Assembly: GCA_947623215.1 (NCBI GenBank)
Contig: CANQGN010000074.1
Span: forward strand, 1 to 7,094
DNA: 7,094 bases
Direction: 5' to 3'
Origin: an uncultured Clostridia bacterium
Lineage (GTDB): Bacteria; Bacillota; Clostridia; Oscillospirales; Acutalibacteraceae
A program made the position numbers and the translations under genes. Below the pieces are notes generated by a model. That model was not told where the DNA came from. It ran no database searches and worked only from the letters and a program-made list of their open reading frames with translations. The first letter of the stretch is position 1; the number at the start of each line of letters is the position of its first letter. Below, piece by piece: positions 3,791 through 7,094 of this stretch.

Positions 3791-4735
3791 ATGACGAAAC
3801 CGACCGTGAAGGCCGAGGAAGCCCGGCCGCCCGTCCCCGCCGCGCTCCCCCAGCCCAAAAAGCGCCGTCGCCGCCTCGGCGACCGGTACGACGGTTACCG
3901 GGTGCGAAAGCTCGATTTGCCGTTTTGGATTATTCCCAACATTATGCGCTCGCGCACCGACAGCCAAATCTTTTTTGAAGAAACGGTAAACATTGCCGAG
4001 CTGGAACGGTACGTGCGCCGCAAGCGGGCAGGCGATATGCCCAATTTGCGGCTGATGCACGTGGTGCTGGCCGCCATGGTGCGCATTTTTACCCTGCGCC
4101 CCCGCTTAAACCGCTTTGTGGCCGGTAAAAAGATTTACGCCCACAACAACCTGCGGTTTTCCATGTCGGTGAAGCGGTCGCTTACTGAAGACGGTGAAGA
4201 AACGGAAATTCTGCCGGTCTTTTTGCCTACCGACACGCTGAAAGAGGTGGCGGAAAAATTTGAAACCGCCTTGCAGGAAGCCATCAACGAAGAAACCAAG
4301 GCCAACAACCAGACCGACATTGTCAACCGCGCGGTGGCGCATATTCCCACCTTTTTAAAGAGCTTTGTGGTGTTTGTCATTCGCAATTTAGACAAAATCG
4401 GCCTTATGCCCAAGCTCATTTACCGCGCCAGCCCCTTTCACTCCAGCGCCTACGTTACCGACGTGGGCTCGCTTGGCATCGACTCCATTTTTCATCATTT
4501 ATATGAATTCGGCACCACCTCCTGCTTTTTGGCGCTCGGCAAAAAAATGACCGAACCCTACGTAAAGGGCGACGGCACGCTGGGCCAGCGGCGGGTGCTG
4601 CACTTCCGCTTTGTGCTGGACGAACGCATTTGCGACGGCTACTACTACGCCTCGGCCATTAAGCTCTTCCGCAAATACATTAAACACCCGGAGCTGCTGG
4701 AGCTGCCGCCCGAGCATATTCCGGACGATATTTAA
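3791..4735 (+). CDS. E2/CAT-fold acyltransferase-like protein lacking catalytic His
   Basis: The 314 residues resemble the catalytic domain of 2-oxoacid dehydrogenase E2 subunits and chloramphenicol acetyltransferase. There is no lipoyl domain and no E1/E3-binding domain. The first 40 residues are Pro/Lys/Arg-rich with KKRRRR at 23-28. The core follows: IIPNIM near 47-52, the hydrophobic helix LRLMHVVLAAMVRIF at 86-100, FHSSAYVTDVGSLGID at 216-231, and the terminal DERICDGYYYASAIKLFRKY at 277-296. In active enzymes this last motif is DHRxxDG or HHxxxDG; here Glu278 replaces the catalytic His while Asp282-Gly283 remain. Acyl transfer by the usual mechanism is therefore doubtful. Similar stand-alone proteins in Clostridia are usually named 2-oxo acid dehydrogenase subunit E2; their role is unknown. 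GGAGG lies 7 nt before the ATG. It leads an operon; the next gene is 24 nt away. Confidence 0.85.
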   Translation: MTKPTVKAEEARPPVPAALPQPKKRRRRLGDRYDGYRVRKLDLPFWIIPNIMRSRTDSQIFFEETVNIAELERYVRRKRAGDMPNLRLMHVVLAAMVRIFTLRPRLNRFVAGKKIYAHNNLRFSMSVKRSLTEDGEETEILPVFLPTDTLKEVAEKFETALQEAINEETKANNQTDIVNRAVAHIPTFLKSFVVFVIRNLDKIGLMPKLIYRASPFHSSAYVTDVGSLGIDSIFHHLYEFGTTSCFLALGKKMTEPYVKGDGTLGQRRVLHFRFVLDERICDGYYYASAIKLFRKYIKHPELLELPPEHIPDDI

Positions 4736-4759
4736 AAAAGAAAGGACTGGTACCTTACC

Positions 4760-5023
4760 ATGCACGTTTGTTACCGCACCCAGGGGGTCTGCTCGCAGGC
4801 CATAGAATTTGACATAGAAGACGACAACCGGCTGGCCAACGTGCGCTTTACCGGCGGCTGCAACGGCAACTTAAAGGCCATTGGCAAGCTGGTAGAGGGC
4901 TGCCCGGCCGACGAAATTGCCCAAAAGCTGGCGGGCAACCGCTGCGGGGGCAAGGCGACCTCCTGTGCCGACCAGCTGTCCATTGCCATTCGCCGGGCGC
5001 TGGCCCAAAAGGCCGACGCCTGA
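4760..5023 (+). CDS. TIGR03905-type TSCPD-like small Cys-rich protein
   Basis: The 87-residue product fits the short TIGR03905 family in length and layout: YRTQGVCS (5-12), an acidic strand IEFDIEDD (15-22), VRFTGGCNGNLKAIGKLVEG (28-47), NRCGGKATSCADQL (60-73) and a C-terminal helix. Conserved cysteines are C11, C34, C62 and C69; C4 and C48 are extra. The family signature TSCPD reads TSCAD here (A70 for Pro). Biochemical function is unknown; the motif is shared with the tail of some adenosylcobalamin-dependent ribonucleotide reductases, where it is thought to bind metal or act in thiol chemistry. AAAGGA (4741-4746) lies 13 nt before the ATG, a long gap, so translation may partly depend on the upstream gene ending 24 nt away. 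GalM follows after 41 nt. Confidence 0.9.
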   Translation: MHVCYRTQGVCSQAIEFDIEDDNRLANVRFTGGCNGNLKAIGKLVEGCPADEIAQKLAGNRCGGKATSCADQLSIAIRRALAQKADA

Positions 5024-5064
5024 CGGCAAAAAAAATAAAAAAATTTTCATCGGGAGGGGTAGAT

Positions 5065-6081
5065 ATGGTAAATACCGAACTGTTTGGCACCTACCGCTCG
5101 CAGCCGGTGCAGGCCTTTACGCTTTCGGCCGGGGCGCTTTCGCTGCGGGTGCTGGAATACGGCGCCACGCTGCAATCGCTCGTTTTTGACGGGGTAGAGT
5201 GCCTGCTGGGGTACGACGATTTGCAGGGGTATGTAAACGGCGGCTCCTTTCAGGGGGCGACCATTGGCCGGTACGCCAACCGCATTGGCGGCGCGGCCTT
5301 TCCCCTTGGGGGCGAAGTCTGCCGCCTTGTGCCCAACGAGAACGGCAACACCCTGCACGGCGGCCCCGCCGGGTTTAACACCCGACTCTTTCGCGGGCGG
5401 GTGGTAGACGATTGCTCGGTGGCGTTGTCGCTCCACTCCCCCCATTTAGAGGGCGGCTTCCCCGGGGCGCTGGACTTTACCCTGACCCTGCGGGTGAGCG
5501 CCGACCCGGCGGCCGTAACGCTGCGGTACGAGGCCCGCTGCGACCGCGACACGGTGATGAATTTTACCAACCACGCCTACTTTACTTTAGGCGGGGCGGG
5601 CGTCAATGATATGACCTTAAAACTCGCCGCCACCCACTACCTGCCGGTAAACGACGCCCTGCTGCCCTTAAGCGACCCGCAACCGGTGGCGGGTACCCCC
5701 TTTGACTTTACCGCCCCCAAAGCAATCGGCAAGGCGCTGGCGGCGCACCACCCCCAGCTGGCGCTGGCAGGCGGCATAGACCACAACTACGTGCTGGGGC
5801 AAAGCCGGGGCTACCGCAAGGCGGTGGCAGAGGCGACCTGCCCCGCTACCGGCATTACCCTTGCCTGCTCTACCGATTTGCCGGGCTTGCAGGTGTACAC
5901 CGGCAACCAGCTGAACGAACCAACCGGCCGGGGCGGCCAGCCGCTTTGCCGCCACGCCGCCTTGTGCTTAGAGACCCAGTTTTTCCCCGACTCCCCCAAC
6001 CACCCGGCCTACCCCAGCTGCTTTGTTAAAGCGGGCGAGCTCTTTACCAGCCGCACCTGCTACGCCTTTCGCCGGGGTTAA
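5065..6081 (+). CDS. galM: Aldose 1-epimerase (mutarotase)
   Basis: Interconverts alpha and beta anomers of glucose, galactose and related sugars in the cytoplasm, feeding the Leloir pathway. The 338 residues match full-length GalM. Visible landmarks are EYGATLQSL (31-39), GRYANRI (68-74) with substrate-binding Asn72 and Arg73, TLHGG (96-100) with His98, NFTNHAYF (166-173) with catalytic acid His170, GGIDHNYVL (236-244) with Asp239, and LETQFFPDSPNHP (302-314) with catalytic base Glu303. All expected catalytic residues are present. GGGAGGGG (5052-5059) lies 5 nt before the ATG. It is the third gene of the probable operon, and no kinase, uridylyltransferase or sugar transporter sits beside it in this window. 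A bidirectional terminator follows. Confidence 0.96.
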   Translation: MVNTELFGTYRSQPVQAFTLSAGALSLRVLEYGATLQSLVFDGVECLLGYDDLQGYVNGGSFQGATIGRYANRIGGAAFPLGGEVCRLVPNENGNTLHGGPAGFNTRLFRGRVVDDCSVALSLHSPHLEGGFPGALDFTLTLRVSADPAAVTLRYEARCDRDTVMNFTNHAYFTLGGAGVNDMTLKLAATHYLPVNDALLPLSDPQPVAGTPFDFTAPKAIGKALAAHHPQLALAGGIDHNYVLGQSRGYRKAVAEATCPATGITLACSTDLPGLQVYTGNQLNEPTGRGGQPLCRHAALCLETQFFPDSPNHPAYPSCFVKAGELFTSRTCYAFRRG

Positions 6082-6091
6082 AGGCAAAACG

Positions 6092-6141
6092 AAAACCGCC
6101 CGCACGCTTGCCAACACTGCAAGCCCACGGGCGGTTTTTTT
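6092..6141. terminator. Bidirectional terminator between galM and mnmG
   Basis: CCGCCCG (6096-6102) pairs with CGGGCGG (6128-6134), and the flanking AAAA/TTTT extends the stem. An inner GCTTG (6106-6110) pairs with CAAGC (6120-6124) above a small internal loop. T7 at 6135-6141 serves the plus strand; the A4 at 6092-6095 gives a weaker U-tract on the minus strand. The mnmG stop codon overlaps the T-run. Confidence 0.88.
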
Positions 6142-7094
6142 ATGATTTTGATTCGCCGGATGGGCTCGCTGGCTGCTCCTCGCGGCGGCGTTTTTCCAGT
6201 GCGATTAGCAGCACCGAAATATCCGCCGGGGTCACGCCGGAAATCCGCGCCGCCTGCCCAATGCTCACCGGCCGCACCCGCTGTAATTTTTCTACCGCTT
6301 CCAGCCGCAGGCCGCCGGTGGCCGTGTAGTCAAAATCCGGCGGAATGCGGCGGTTTTCCAGCCGTTTTTGCTCTTCTATCTGCGCCTGCTGGCGGCGAAT
6401 GTACCCGGCGTATTTCAGCTCTATTTCTACCTGCTCCGTCACCGTGCGGGGCAGCGCCGGGCGGTCGCGGTCTACCGGGGCCAGCAGGTCGTAATTTACC
6501 TGCGGGCGGCGCAGCAGGTCGCTCAGCCGCACGCCGGTTACCACCGGCGCGGTACCGGCGGCGGTGAGCAGGTCGCACAGTGCCCGGGTGGGGGGCAATA
6601 TGGTCTGCTCCGTGCGGTGAAGCTCGGCTTCTTTTTGCGCCTCTAACCTGCAAAATCGCTCATACCGCTCCGGCGGCACCAGCCCCAGCGACGCCCCGGC
6701 AGGCATTAAGCGCTGCTCGGCATTGTCTTGCCGCAGCACCAGGCGGTATTCAGAGCGAGAGGTCATCATGCGGTAGGGGTCGGTGCAGCCTTTGGTTACC
6801 AAATCGTCTATCAGCGTGCCGATGTAGGATTCCGAGCGCAGCGGCAAATAGGGCGGCAGCCCCTGCACCTGCCGGGCGGCGTTGATACCCGCCACCAGCC
6901 CCTGCGCGGCCGCCTCTTCATAGCCGGAGGAACCGTTAAACTGCCCCGCGCCAAAAAGCCCCGGCAGGGCCTTGCATTCCAGCGCGGGGGTAAGGGCCAG
7001 CGGGTCCATACAGTCGTACTCTATGGCGTAGGCGGGGCGGGTGAGCTCTACCTTTTCCAGCCCACGAATCGAGCGGTAAAGCGCCATCTGCACC
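6140..7094 (-). CDS. mnmG: tRNA uridine-5-carboxymethylaminomethyl(34) synthesis enzyme MnmG, 3' part
   Basis: With MnmE, this FAD enzyme builds the (carboxymethyl)aminomethyl group at C5 of wobble U34 in several tRNAs. The window holds the C-terminal 317 residues or so of a protein that is usually about 620-640 aa; the FAD-binding N-terminal half lies beyond the right edge. Counting from the window edge, RSIRGLE, RPAYAIEYD and LPGLFGAGQFNGSSGYEEAA (about 44-63) belong to the FAD domain. TSRSEYRLVLRQDNAEQRL (about 111-129) and the helical C-terminal domain follow, ending in SIGQAARISGVTPADISVLL, which in the family contacts MnmE and tRNA. The stop codon is TAA at 6142-6140. A 13-15 residue polar tail follows the conserved core. 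The frame is intact. rsmG, often next after mnmG, is absent: galM converges on it. Confidence 0.97.
   Translation of the reverse strand, partial: VQMALYRSIRGLEKVELTRPAYAIEYDCMDPLALTPALECKALPGLFGAGQFNGSSGYEEAAAQGLVAGINAARQVQGLPPYLPLRSESYIGTLIDDLVTKGCTDPYRMMTSRSEYRLVLRQDNAEQRLMPAGASLGLVPPERYERFCRLEAQKEAELHRTEQTILPPTRALCDLLTAAGTAPVVTGVRLSDLLRRPQVNYDLLAPVDRDRPALPRTVTEQVEIELKYAGYIRRQQAQIEEQKRLENRRIPPDFDYTATGGLRLEAVEKLQRVRPVSIGQAARISGVTPADISVLLIALEKRRREEQPASPSGESKS

Noticed and set aside
3791..4735. Chloramphenicol acetyltransferase resistance gene
   Set aside because: The fold is related, but the catalytic His is absent and length and sequence fit the stand-alone E2-like group better.

Overview
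The window looks like a chromosomal housekeeping region of a fairly GC-rich Clostridia member, most plausibly Oscillospirales/Ruminococcaceae. That placement is inferred from a Spo0H-like sigma factor, a Clostridia-type TIGR03905 protein, a CxxC-x17-CxxC zinc-ribbon protein, strong AGGAGG-like ribosome binding sites and near-consensus sigma-A promoters with 17-bp spacers. No phage, insertion sequence, CRISPR array or recognised defence system is present.

Left part (1-640): about 550 bp without a credible protein gene. It holds an exact 77-bp direct repeat (1-77 and 450-526), shorter internal repeats and imperfect hairpins, then a 17-bp bidirectional terminator hairpin that abuts a complete minus-strand tRNA-Ser(GCU). 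The tRNA has its own promoter at 703-731. Each 77-bp repeat carries a fragment resembling the variable arm and T arm of tRNA-Ser in inverted orientation.

Middle (640-3720): four plus-strand genes, three with clear promoters of their own. (1) A 78-aa membrane-anchored microprotein with an alternating Cys-Asp tail, behind a promoter preceded by tandem A6T3 tracts. (2) A sugar-phosphate nucleotidyltransferase, whose promoter carries overlapping dyads around the -35 box. (3) A short SigH/Spo0H-like sigma factor with a dyad inside its promoter spacer. (4) A 91-aa double zinc-ribbon protein preceded by a possibly structured leader; no clear promoter is visible for it. Hairpin terminators separate most units. 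The one after the zinc-ribbon gene has a triplicated 14-bp 3' arm plus T-run.

Right part (3720-7094): a likely three-gene plus-strand operon. It encodes an E2/CAT-fold acyltransferase-like protein with Glu in place of the catalytic His and no lipoyl domain, a TIGR03905/TSCPD-like Cys-rich small protein (TSCAD here), and the aldose 1-epimerase GalM. A bidirectional terminator separates it from the convergent, truncated 3' half of mnmG (gidA), which runs off the right edge. GalM and the nucleotidyltransferase point to hexose and nucleotide-sugar metabolism; the other genes do not form an obvious single pathway. Nothing here is clearly a new multi-gene system. The most unusual items are the Cys-Asp microprotein, the tRNA-linked repeat, the His-less E2-like protein and the zinc-ribbon leader.
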